A stretch of 64,000 nt of DNA from Sepiola atlantica (lineage: Eukaryota > Mollusca > Cephalopoda > Sepiida > Sepiolidae): NCBI GenBank assembly GCA_963556195.1, contig OY744537.1, positions 16,948,774-17,012,773 of the forward strand, given 5' to 3'. Positions 35,800 to 49,544 of the stretch are shown piece by piece. The stretch's first letter is position 1; the number at the start of each line of letters is the position of its first letter. A program made the translations under genes and the position numbers. The notes beneath the pieces were generated by a model, which saw nothing but the letters and a program-made list of their open reading frames with translations, ran no database searches and was not told the DNA's origin.

Positions 35800-36465
35800 T
35801 CAAACTCTTTCACAGGTAACATGAGTTGGAACAAATACATAGAAGATACTGCCAAGGCTGCTGCAAGGAAAATGGGCTCCCTCTACTTTGCTAGAAAACT
35901 TCTCACACCTGTCAGTATCCTATATCTCTCTACAAAGCCATCATCCATCTATCCATGCATGGAGTATTGTTGTCACATTTGGGCTGGTGCACCAACCACT
36001 AGTCTCTCTCCCTCTTGGACAGGGTCTAAAAAAGAGTCTCTAATCTAATAGGTCCCATACTGTCTACCAAACTCCAGCCCCTGTCCCATCGCCACAATGT
36101 TGCATCCCTGTGCTTGTTTTACAAATATTTCAATGAAATGTGCGCCCACTAGGTTGCTGCTCTGGTGCCCCTCGACATAAATACACCCGACCAACCCGAC
36201 AATCAACTAAATCCCACCCTTTCACTGTAGAGATCCCCAGATACTGGAAGGCTTTCTGCTCTAATAGTTTGTTTTCTCGAATTGCTAACCTTTGGAATTA
36301 CCCCCCCCCCCCCCCTGCTCCTTGTTTCCCCTGACTGTACTGCCATGCAGAAATTTAAATACAATATGAACAAACATCTTGCTGCACAACTAGCCACTTA
36401 GACTAGTATATGGTTCAGTTACAATGTGCCTTGTTTAAGGTGAATAAAAGTTAAAAAAAAAAAAT
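35800..36465 (+). pseudogene. LINE family B fragment, 5'-truncated, with A-rich end
   Basis: Reads GNMSWNKYIEDTAKAAARKM, LYFARKLLTPVSILYL and YPCMEYCCHIWAGAPTTS before frameshifts. The 3' end CTTGTTTAAGGTGAATAAAAG plus an A run matches the end of the copy at 54800-55620. Poly(C) at 36301 interrupts the tail. Confidence 0.8.
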
Positions 36466-36720
36466 TTCAAAGTCAGGGGTGCTGATCCTGTTACTTGTCC
36501 ACCCATTCATATTTCTGTAGGAATGGTAGTGGGGTCCATCGCTAAAATGAAGAATGGCAAGCCAGCTGGGCCTTCCTATATTATCGCAGAGATGTTGAAA
36601 GCATCTGGAATGACTGATACTACTTTAGTGGCTGATCTTGCGAACGTGCTGATCAAAAATGGCGATATTCCATCTGACTGGGAAACGCTAAAACATTTTA
36701 AAAAAAAAAAAAAGTATTAA
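36466..36720 (+). pseudogene. LINE family A fragment: RT fingers/palm region
   Basis: Open frame reads PVTCPPIHISVG in one frame, then SIAKMKNGKPAGPSYI, AEMLKASGM and DIPSDWE. KMKNGKPAGPS and IPSDW are the conserved first RT blocks of LINE polyproteins. It ends at an A-rich run near 36705, with no catalytic box. Confidence 0.8.
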
Positions 36721-36859
36721 CCAGTGATGATGACTGTCCTCGGTCACTAAAAGACAAATCCTACTAGACTGAGGCAATTTTATTTTTGTCCCAATCCAGA
36801 GTGCCACGTTTTGGGAAACTGAATTTAAAAACCGATCTTGTGTCTAACTCTGACCTTGT

Positions 36860-37445
36860 GGGGAGGCAAGTAAATATAGACTGTTTAGTGATATGCAAGG
36901 GGATTAATCCGCTACAACTTCTTGAATCCCAATAAAACCGTAACTGCAGAGAAGTATTGTCCAGCATTGGTCAACAGAAGAGGTCCAATCCAGTCGCTTG
37001 ACAGTGCTCGACCACATCTCTCACTTTGCGGAAACTTGAAAATTGGCCTAAAAAAGATTACAAATATGACCTTTATCACCCACTGTATTCATCAGACCTC
37101 TTCTATAAGTATCTCAATAATTTAGCATGGGAGAAAATTCCCACAAAAATGCATCCACAAAAATGCATCCACAAAAATGCATCCACAAAAATACCCACAA
37201 AAATGCATCCACAAAAATGCATCCACAAAAATACCCACAAAAATGCATCCACAAAAATGCATCCACAAAAATACCCACAAAAATGCATCTACAAAAATAC
37301 CCATAAAAATACCCACAAAAGAAAAGCCTTTAGCAAATTTCTTGCATCCTTGAGGTCACAATTTTATGCAACCAGAATACATAAACTTGTTCCTGTGTTG
37401 CAAAGATGTGGTGATTGTAATGGTTTTTATTTTGATTACTAATAT
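36860..37445 (+). pseudogene. Mariner (Tc1/mariner) transposase fragment with internal repeat expansion
   Basis: The first part (frame from 36922) reads NPNKTVTAEKYCPALVNRRG and SLDSARPHLS, which contains the second catalytic Asp (usually DNARPH). After a one-base shift near 37020, LRKLENWPKKDYKYDLYHPL and YSSDL follow, with the third catalytic Asp in the PYSPDL-type motif. A low-complexity block comes next, then AFSKFLASLRSQFYATRI, HKLVPVLQRCGDCNGFYFDY and stop, the normal mariner C-terminus. N-terminal DNA-binding domain missing. Confidence 0.85.
37141..37319. repeat. 12/14-bp minisatellite inside the mariner reading frame
   Basis: Units CCACAAAAATGCAT (14 bp) and CCACAAAAATAC (12 bp) alternate about 13 times. 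The array lies between the mariner YSSDL motif and the AFSKFLAS C-terminal segment, and the frame stays open across it. Confidence 0.92.
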
Positions 37446-40554
<3,109 letters not shown>

Positions 40555-41215
40555 GTGATTAAAAACTGTCGTGTTGTTCAAAAATGGAATTGCTGGTTGT
40601 TGAGAAAGGATAACCAATTTGTGTGCAGGAAGTGTAAGACAATGGAGACGGATGAGAACTCAGATGTGGAGAAAATATATTTGAATGGTGAAGTTATTGA
40701 CGTTGTTCAGAAGTTTTGTTCTCTTGGTGATACCATTGGGGCACAGGGAGGAGCAGGCGCTAGTGTGATTGCAAGAGTTAGGAGTGGATGGAGTAAGTTC
40801 AGGTGTTATATTTTCACTTGCTGATGGGTGTATAAATCCTTATACACCCATGTTGTCATCAAGAACCAAGGTTATTGATCGTCTGTGGATACTAAACCAC
40901 TCGGACGCCGATGTTGATTTATAAAATGGTTTATTTAAAAGAGAAGAACAGTAGCAGAAAACATCAGAGGGTATGATCAGGTTGAAAGAATGGATGAGAA
41001 TTCTTGGATTAATCGATGTAGAACAGTTGAGGTAGCAAGTTCAGTTCACAAGGGAAGGCGAAGGAAAACATGGGAGGAAAGTGGTAAGGATGACTTTGAG
41101 AGAAAGAGGGATAAATAAATATCTGGCCAAAGATAGGTTATTTTGCAAGTCAATTTCTAAAAGTCGTCCAACACATGCCAGCATGTAAAATGGACGTTAA
41201 ACTGATCATAATGTA
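40555..41215 (+). pseudogene. LINE family A fragment with an internal foreign segment
   Basis: Reads RKDNQFVCRKCKTMETDENS, DVVQKFCSLGDTIGAQGGAG and VIARVRSGWSKFR. About 40813-40970 is unlike the LINE and contains the palindrome GGTGTATAAATCCTTATACACC (40828-40849). LINE sequence then resumes (VERMDENSW in one frame) and ends with CCAACACATGCCAGCATGTA near 41170. Confidence 0.75.
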
Positions 41216-41748
41216 TATTTTAATGCTTTATAGCATATTATAATAGTGTTTTTTTTCACGTTAACTTTAAATATGTTTGTTTTTTTTCTCCTCATGCTAT
41301 GAACAGTATTTTCATATCATCTATTTTTTTTTTCGGATCTTACAAATTTTTCTCTGAGACTGTATGAAATAAATTTTTCAGGTATTTCTAAATATTAAAA
41401 AAAAATGTTATTGTCATTGCTTAACATCATTTAAAAATGTACCATTTCTTTAGAACATTGTCAAATTAATTTTATTTTTACTTTTTAATTCCATAAAACA
41501 TTTTTACACAGCCATTTTTTTTAACACTTTTGTATAAAGAAATCTATCTATTATTATTCTAAAACTGAGTTAATCAACGTTTGTTTCCCTAAGGCCATTT
41601 TCCTATATATTTTAATCACACAAAATACATGCTAAAATATTTCTCAGTTTTGGGATTGAGTTATGTTTGAAAAAAATTACATTTTAATTGTTCTAATTAG
41701 CCACAATTTGCAAGTAACTCACCAAGTGACCCATCTCTTAAGCTTCTA

Positions 41749-41794
<46 letters not shown>

Positions 41795-42183
41795 TCTCTG
41801 TTTATTAACAATTGAAGGTAATAAAGAAAGGAAAGAATAATAAAGATTAGAATAGTCCATAATAAACAAAAGGGAATACCACCACAAGCAGTAAGACTAT
41901 TTTACCTGTAGCTGTAAGAGGGAGAGGAGATATAGCCAGTAGAAAGAGACTAATTTGGAATTTTTTCTTTTCCTTTTTTTTATATTTAACTGTCTTTGCA
42001 AACTCACTTTTCCTGATTCAAGCGATCTAATCTGAGCTCAACAGGTCACTTTTTTTCTGGTAACCAGTAGGCTTATTACATTTCTTTTTAGGCATAGATT
42101 TATTTTTCAATGCATAGAACCTAGTTTAAAATATCTCGTTTTATTTTCCACTGATATATTTTGTTTTGTTTTTTACTCTTCAG
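41216..42183. other. Intron 4 second part with CT microsatellite
   Basis: A (CT)n/(TCTA)n run lies at 41752-41795. Otherwise AT-rich with no recognised feature. Confidence 0.5.
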
Positions 42184-42236
42184 AGAGGAAGACATGTTGG
42201 ATATGGCACCATTCCTAAAAGAAAACTCTCGATTAG
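42184..42236 (+). CDS. FDX2: FDX2 exon 5
   Basis: A 53-bp exon encoding the last base of codon 137, residues 138-154 (EEDMLDMAPFLKENSRL) and one base of codon 155. EDMLDMAP and ENSRLG are near-invariant in FDX2 and related ferredoxins and form the helix and loop before the fourth cluster cysteine. The acceptor is CTCTTCAG (ending 42183). The donor is GTAAGAA at 42237, phase 1. A MITE begins 33 bp into the next intron. Confidence 0.95.
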
Positions 42237-42268
42237 GTAAGAATAGTCTTTTATTATTATTTGGGAAA

Positions 42269-42800
42269 TTAACCCTTAAATGCAACAAAATGTCTATTCA
42301 ATATATATTCAAGGAAAATGTGTCAAACTGCAACTTGTTTCACATCTGCAATGAGCCTGTTAGCAAGTGTGAGTAGGTATTAGTATGATGTTGCATCAGC
42401 ACACCCGCTAAATAGGTAATCAGTATCTTCGATGTCACGGGCAAGTGAGAGTATGATATTATAGATATAATAAGGTGTTTTCTGTTCATGCATGTATAAT
42501 ATGCATTTTGTTTTGTTTTTATGCTGTGATATTACGGCCGAAGGCAATTGATATCTTTCTCTTCTATATTTGAATATATTATTTTTTTGTACCAATTATG
42601 TCATTTGTTGCACATTTGCTACATCTTTTATTTTTGCTCACTAAATGTTTTTTTTTTTCAAAAATCATTTGTACTACTATAAAGAAGTATAAATGATTTT
42701 AAAAAAAAAACAACAAAAAAACACCCCTATGAAATGTTTTTCACTTGATAACATTTTTTTAAAACCAATATAAAAAAAAAATAAAGCATTTAAGGATTAA
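42269..42800. mobile_element. piggyBac-like MITE, copy 2, beside exon 5
   Basis: Borders TTAACCCTTAAATGC at 42269 and the inverse GCATTTAAGGATTAA ending at 42800, with TTAA at both edges. The interior matches the 4966-5434 copy in GTGAGTAGGTATTAGTATGA and surrounding sequence. No transposase. It sits 32 bp after the end of exon 5 and leaves the splice donor intact. Confidence 0.68.
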
Positions 42801-43910
42801 GGAAATCAATTTATCAAACGAGAGATTAAAATTCATAGTTTTCTGATTTTTTGATACTGTAGAGTTAGAGTTGGTGTCAGGAGATGCTTCCCCTGAGACT
42901 GGAGATAGCCATTTTGTTGAGTCGGCAATGTCTGTATCTATCTGACTGAACTGGCTTGAAATGATGAAGAAAATAGGATCACCAGAGTTCCATATAAAAA
43001 TACCAACATCTCTCAACGATTAAATCAACTTTATTTAACCGTTTTATTAACACAGAAACACAAAGATACCAGACAGGTTTGGTTCGGCAAGCATGTATTA
43101 TATAAATGTAATTGAGTCCAGGTCTGTTGGTTTCATCCTTGAGTTTATTCCAGCCATGACGAAAGGCGAGTGTGAAAAATGCCACGTCTGTCTATATTGG
43201 CTTCTCAATAGGAACTGATTATATTTGTGTGCAAACAAGCTGGGCAGAAATGGAAAGCTGAGCATGCGCAGAAGTGTTCGAATTGCCCGATGTACTTCTA
43301 TGCGAGTTACATTGCCTGTTTTAGCCAACTGAACTACGAGGGATTGCGTTTAAATACAAAAGAAAATAGATCTCAGTCATGTAACTGCTACAATACCAAA
43401 AAGCAATCTTTCTGAAGATAAGAGTATCAATCGCATTCTTATGAACCTTAATCATTACTCATCTATCTGTGATGTCAGTCATAGCATCATATATTTTTTG
43501 ATCTCTAAGGAAACTTACATAAAAAATATTCAATTACTTTGTTAGTTTCACTAGTTAAGTATTACTGTATGCATAACACTCTCTTTTTTATACTATCAAA
43601 GTTTACCGTTTAAACAACATTCAAGCGAAACGTGAATGAAAATTTAAATAATCAATTCAGTTACCATGTATTTGTTTATAACTATAAAAGCACTTTTCAA
43701 ATACATACATTTTATGTTATTCACTCAATGCAAGACAAAATATATTTCTTGCTCTTCACCCTCTCTTGTTCATTATCTCACTCTCTTTCTTGCACTTTCT
43801 CTTTCTCGCCCATATTTGCATTGCTTTAACATCATAGAAAGAGAGAAAAAAGAAAAGCCAAATATTTGACCTAAATAAAATATCTTTTTAGAATTAAATA
43901 TTCCATTAAA
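42801..43910. other. Intron 5 first part, nothing recognised
   Basis: The 42940-43420 part is less AT-rich and may be a repeat remnant, but no protein or paired terminus was found. Confidence 0.4.
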
Positions 43911-44360
43911 AATGTTGTTACTCATCATCATCATGTTCGGTTTAACGTCTGTTTTACATGCTGGCATGCATTGGAGGGCTTTAAGAAATTGATTTCCAAA
44001 ATAACCTATCTCTGACCAGGTTTTTATTGATCCTTTCTCTCAAATCCATTTTTATAACTTGTTCCAATGTTGTCTGAACCTGCTACCTCAACTGTTCTAC
44101 ATCTACTAACTCAAGCATTCTCATCCATTCTTTCAACATGGCCATACCATCGAAGACTCCTGTTCTACATACATCTCCCTATACTGTCCAGATTTAATCT
44201 TCCTCTGAGGTCATCAGATCTAAACCTGTCTTCAAGACTCACATTACACATCCATCATATCATTCTCATATCATTTCTCTCCATGCCGGGCCAGGATTCA
44301 TTTCCATACATCATCGCACTGTGTACACATGTCTGATAGACTCTTCTCTTGGTAGACAGT
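43911..44360 (-). pseudogene. LINE family A 3' fragment
   Basis: Inverse of the 23491-24025 region. On the + strand it shows CATCATCATCATG, then TTTAACGTCTGTTTTACATG and GCTGGCATGC, the inverse of the family A 3' end. Further right come segments encoding, on the - strand, the HVERM-type and M.YGSE regions in decayed form. Confidence 0.7.
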
Positions 44361-45825
44361 GGTACCTACGTATTATTATGTAGTAATTTCATGCAAATCA
44401 GAAATATTTAAATTTTCAAATAGGGTATGTTAAAATTTAAGACTTATGTCTCCAAATTCTTTGAAAAAAATTGAAAATTTAAGAATCTTTCTTAATTGAT
44501 CTCATATGGTTCAAATCTCATGCAAATCGGAGATAAGAGAATGGGAGGGGGTCACTTTTATGACCCACCAACACCATCAAAATATATAAAACTATGACTA
44601 AAATATCCTGAGTAACATGCTGATCACAAATATGTCATTTGTTTTGGTAGGAGATCAACTAATGCCTGGACACACACACACACACACTAATCATAGGAGC
44701 TACAGTGTCCCTGATGATGCTTGTTTAAACAGAGCTGAGAGGGAAAAGATAATTGAATACCAAGATCTTATGTACGTCATGAAAATAAAATCTTAGGAAG
44801 ATTTCCATCATTCCGGTAATCATAGGATCTACCAGGCTCATGAAACAAGAATTTCAAAAACTACCTGGCGAATATTCCCAGGTAAACCAAGTGCAAGAGA
44901 GATCCAAAAAATTGTGCTTTAAAGGAACGGTTAGAATCCTAAAGAAATCTCAGTTGGAGTCTCTGAAATAGCGGGTAAATCTCTGGCATCCAGTAGGATG
45001 CCCCATCCATAGCAAAACAAAAAAAAGACAAAAAGATAAGTAACATCTTTGCTATAGATATACAAATTTCATGCTTTTGCTTGTAACTTTCTACTCTGCT
45101 AGTATCTTCTCATCTTCTCATCTTCTCCCTTATCCATTCCATTGCTCGTTCATATATTTTATTGAAATGTTACACAAATATGAATTTCATTTGCAGAAGA
45201 GAATAAAGAACGCATAAATCTTTTCTACTAAATCCTCTTTTATCTCTTAGTTCGAAATGTATAATATAACTAATTATAATCTGAGGCATTGTATGATTAA
45301 CATATTATACTTGAAATTTACACGTTACTCTATAAAACAGGGTGACCCCCCCCCCTCCCCCAAATGTCATTCGTTAATAAAATTCACAATCCTTTTTGCA
45401 ATCCAACCATATTTGGTACAAATAAACTCCACTCTATCCCCGACTTGTCCGCCAAGTTTCAGTCATGAATGTCCAACAGTCTTTGTTTTATCGGTATTCT
45501 ATGATAAGCACACCTGGCTACGATGTGAAAAAAATGTCAATGACTCTTGACATGCTCTTCTCTTTGCATTATCCTAATTTTGGCTGTGATAGTCCTTTTC
45601 AATTTAGCGATCGTCTGGAGATTGTTTTTATAGACATTATCTTTGAGGTAGTACCACACAGATAAAGATCGGGGGGGGGGGGGGGTAAGTATGAAGACTA
45701 TTCAGGATCACACCTCCTATTAATGAGACGATCACCAAAGTGTCCCTGCATATCGGTGAATGGTGATGAAACGATCACTGTTGGACATTCCTGAGTGAAA
45801 CTTGGTGGACAAGTCAGGCAATCCT
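44361..45825. other. Intron 5 middle part, inverted duplicate
   Basis: About 45420-45480 (GACTTGTCCGCCAAGTTTCA, GTCCAACAG) is inverted at about 45765-45825 (CTGTTGGACATTC, AACTTGGTGGACAAGTC), with poly(C) at 45348 and poly(G) at 45670 between. No gene recognised. Confidence 0.45.
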
Positions 45826-45965
45826 CCTACTTATAGCCTTGGTCTTTTCAAGACTAAGATCAATAGGCATCTCCTGTCTTTGCGCTAATCATCTTTCGTT
45901 CTTTTTGGCTCCTTACATCAAGTGGCTGAAGCGATTTCCATAAAATAAAAAGAAATTGCGTAAAG
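45826..45965 (+). pseudogene. LINE family B 3' end
   Basis: Reads PPTYSLGLFKTKINRHLLSL with stop, then the tail CTCCTTACATCAAGTGGCTG and an A-rich end. It corresponds to the last codons and 3' UTR of the 22561-23490 element. Confidence 0.75.
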
Positions 45966-46174
45966 ACCAACTGACTTTTAAAAAAGACAGATTAAAAGGA
46001 GACGAGAGTTCTTGATTTGACAGCTGCGAGGAAGCGTTGGTGTTGGACATTTTGTCAGTGTTGTTACGATGTTCGATGAACACGAGTTCCTTCTAAAGTT
46101 TGGACCATCATTGTGACCTTATTATAGCTACAGAAGATTTATATACACCTTTTGTTTCTTACGATTTCTCCTTA

Positions 46175-46880
46175 TCCGTATATGTAATAGCTAATAACTG
46201 TATATGTAATAGCTAATATCCGTATATGTAATAGCTAATATCCGTATATGTAATAGCTAATAACTGTATATGTAGTAGCTAATAACCGTATATGTAATAG
46301 CTAATATCCGTATATGTAATAGCTAATAACTGTATATGTAATAGCTAATATCCGTATATGTAATAGCTAATATCCGTATATGTAATAGCTAATAACTGTA
46401 TATGTAATAGCTAATATCCGTATATGTAATAGCTAATATCCGTATATGTAATAGCTAATATCCGTATATGTAATAGCTAATAACTGTATATGTAATAGCT
46501 AATATCCGTATATGTAATAGCTAATATCCGTATATGTAATAGCTAATAACTGTATATGTAATAGCTAATATCCGTATATGTAATAGCTAATAACCGTATA
46601 TGTAATAGCTAATATCCGTATATGTAATAGCTAATATCCGTATATGTAATAGCTAATATCCGTATATGTAATAGCTAATAACTGTATATGTAATAGCTAA
46701 TATCCGTATATGTAATAGCTAATAACTGTATATGTAATAGCTAATAACTGTATATGTAATAGCTAATATCCGTATATGTAATAGCTAATATCCGTATATG
46801 TAATAGCTAATAACTGTATATGTAATAGCTAATAACTGTATATGTAATAGCTAATATCCGTATATGTAATAGCTAATAAC
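46175..46880. repeat. 22-bp tandem array, about 32 copies
   Basis: The unit CGTATATGTAATAGCTAAT plus ATC or AAC repeats about 32 times. Two unit types (ending ATCC or AACT) are interspersed, partly in a B-A-A order. It ends 95 bp before the FDX2 exon 6 acceptor. Confidence 0.95.
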
Positions 46881-46975
46881 TTATGACCATTTCATTATTA
46901 GTCAAACGGCTAATAAATCACCGTCCTATGGATTTCTTCCTTTTATTTGTTGATCTTTTTTTTCTCCGTTTTCAG

Positions 46976-47079
46976 GCTGTCAAATAATCTTGACGAAAGA
47001 AATGGAAGGCCTCCACCTCACATTACCTCAGGCAACTCGTAATTTCTACGTTGATGGACATGAACCGCAGCCTCATTGA
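46976..47079 (+). CDS. FDX2: FDX2 exon 6: fourth cysteine and C-terminus
   Basis: Last coding exon: two bases of codon 155, residues 156-188 and TGA at 47077-47079. It starts with Cys156 (CQIILTKEMEGLHLTLPQAT), the fourth cluster ligand. It ends RNFYVDGHEPQPH, the C-terminal signature that separates FDX2 from FDX1. The acceptor is CCGTTTTCAG (ending 46975). FDX2 is known to feed electrons to the NFS1-ISCU-frataxin core complex for [2Fe-2S] cluster assembly. All four cluster cysteines are present and the frame is intact over all six exons, 188 residues against about 185 in vertebrates. Confidence 0.96.
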
Positions 47080-47183
47080 CACCACGTGTTGCTTAATCCC
47101 TTTTTTATTATTATTTTTTTCATATAGAGGTTATTATGCTGCTATATAAATATATATGTGTATATATATATATATACTTTTTT

Positions 47184-47189
47184 ATTAAA
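47184..47189 (+). terminator. Candidate FDX2 poly(A) signal ATTAAA
   Basis: ATTAAA lies 105 bp after the stop codon, following a TA run. An AATAAA at 47947-47952 is an alternative that would give a longer 3' UTR. Which is used cannot be told from sequence. Confidence 0.35.
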
Positions 47190-48110
47190 GTAAGGCATGG
47201 ATGCATTTTATTCTTGCCGAGATGATTTAAACTGACTGACCATATCATTTTTCTTTTCTTTCACAACCAATCATTCCAGTATGAAACTGGATAATTTATA
47301 AAAACATTATTTTCTTTTATATCCAGTCTTGTCAATTAGTTTTCAAGAGTATTGAGAGGATTGTTTTCTACTCTGATTATAATCCATAAAAATGTAATCT
47401 CTGTGGATAAAACTGATCCATGGGTTCGTTTTGTATTGGCTTAAGAACTTGTTAAGCCAAGGGAGTACAGGTGGCGTACTGGTTGCCAACAGAGGCGATG
47501 GAGTCATCAACCTGAGTTCAAATTGTGTTGAATCAATTGCATTCACTCATGCAGTATTAATATTGGGGAAGGTATGAACCTTCAGCTATGGGTAGAATAG
47601 CAGTTTACAATCGTTTAGCTATTGTGTATCAGTATTCGATAATCTACAAAAAGGTTGATATATCGTAAAACAAACAACCCTCATCATACAGTCGAAATGT
47701 CATAACATCTTCGTGTAGTTGTTAAATAATATACGCACATACGTAACAAAGTGTATAGACTGAACTGATAAAACATTTATCAGCATGTAAAGAATGCATA
47801 ACATATATATGCAAGCTATTTTGTATTGAATGAATCTATAATTGTAATACACACACATACACACACACCTCAAATACCTAGAAAGGTATTGTCACCTAAA
47901 AGGATATTTTACTCAGTAAATTTTAGAAGTATTCATTTATTTTCCTAATAAAAGTACCTTATTTTTTTTTTGTTTTTACACATAAAATCTTATAAAACTG
48001 TGTTTTTCTTCTTTTTTTTCACGCAACAAATATTATTATAGAAAAAAATACTTGTATTGTTTACTTTGATTATTAATCCCTATCTTGACCCTCCAGATCT
48101 AGATGGTTCG
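47190..48110. other. FDX2 3' flank, no other gene
   Basis: AT-rich, with short CA runs near 47855. It may include the distal 3' UTR up to the AATAAA at 47947. Confidence 0.45.
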
Positions 48111-48112
48111 TC

Positions 48113-48300
48113 TGGTATATATATATATATATATATATACAGGGCTTTACGCGCTCCACTACTTTTGGAGCTGCTCCCGCTCCTGCTCCAATGCCCAAAA
48201 TTGGAACTGGCTCCTCTCACGCTCCCCATTTTCAAAAAGGAGCCGCTCCTGCTCCAACTCCTATAAAAAATGGAGCGGCTCTTTTTCAGCGCTCCATAAT
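48113..48300. mobile_element. Possible hAT terminal fragment after a TA microsatellite
   Basis: A TA run (48117-48139) is followed by CAGGGCTTTACGCGCTCCAC and repeated GGAGC/GCTCC words. Several hAT families have such GGAGCGGCTCC-rich ends. Only one end is seen, so it is a fragment or a misread repeat. Confidence 0.35.
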
Positions 48301-48526
48301 AAAAATATACCTTCTTTCATAAACGTTCTATTCTGCCAATGAGTGGTCAAAGGATAGGGATGGGCGTCAAAGGATCTCGTCAATATGGGTTGAGATGTCA
48401 CTTTAAGTGTAAGACCGTAAGATAATATAAAACAATAAAAAAAAAAAGATTGTTAAAAACATTACAATTAAATCGTCTTCTGCCTGAGCCCCTCCCTCTC
48501 TCTACCAGAGATATAATTTTTAAAAA

Positions 48527-48527
<1 letters not shown>

Positions 48528-48568
<41 letters not shown>

Positions 48569-48965
48569 TTTTAATAATAAAAAAAATTTCATTATCATCC
48601 ACAGAAATGTTTCAGCTTTTCTAGAATCATCAGTGTGGAAATAACTTCCGCTGGTCACACGATTTGAACCCCGGACACAAGTCATCTTTTAACTCAAATT
48701 CGAACCTATTGGGTGTTGCAGCCATCGTAACAGCTATGTGGAGTGAGGAGAAATAAAGTCTATTATGTTTTTTAAGAAAACATAGTGTTCGACAAATTCA
48801 AGGGACAGAACTTGCAAGTTTGTACTAATTTGGAGGCTTATTATTTTTACTCCTAAAGTGCCCAGCTGTAAAGGGTGGTTTAGAATAATTATTTTAATAA
48901 TAAATATTTTTCATTATTATCCACAGACACATGTTTCATCTTTTCTAGAATCATCAGTGTGGAGA
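48528..48965. repeat. TA microsatellite and a direct repeat pair
   Basis: (TA)n lies at 48531-48563. The following block 48585-48645 recurs at 48890-48965 (CTTTTCTAGAATCATCAGTG shared). No coding content. Confidence 0.75.
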
Positions 48966-49544
48966 TAGCTGTTAATCACTGCACATAACCCTCATTCCTT
49001 TGTGATCTCATCCCTTTGTGACATCGTCCAGTGCGCATGGGGACAAACAAGATAATAAATAAGATTCACAGACTTATAGTAATATATAGATATATTTGTA
49101 CCTGTAAAAACATAATCTATATAAATATAAAATATTTTAATTCTTTTTTTTTTCATGGTTTATTTTTGATCTTGGAAGATAGTTAAATTTTAGCTGGGTT
49201 TAGATTTACAATTTTGTTGTACAATAAATATGTGATCTTAATTGAACAAAAAAAGTGGATGCAAAAGTTATATTTTTACTCATTAAGTGTTCATATATGT
49301 GAAGTAGCATTTCTTGAACTAGAGTTACTTACCTTGGTTCAATCTTTAATGTTAGAAAATAGTTTAAGTACAAAAAAAAAAATTGCATGAAAGCACAGTG
49401 ATCTCTGCAGTGAAATGGGTTGATAACGGACAGCTAGCCTGTAATAATGTATTTGAGTTACTTTTGATTCGTTAAGTTTACTTTCTATCAGTTTTGTTTT
49501 GTCAAATAGTTTTCATGAGGTCATAAGTTTTACATATACATATA

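Noticed and set aside
36770..36880. A fourth U2-SINE tail (CTTGTGTCTAACTC then GGGGAGGCAAGTAAAT)
   Set aside because: The similarity to the U2-SINE 3' end is partial and there is no head; too weak to call.
37103..37316. - strand frames rich in CGCIFVDAF
   Set aside because: Antisense shadow of the minisatellite within the mariner fragment.
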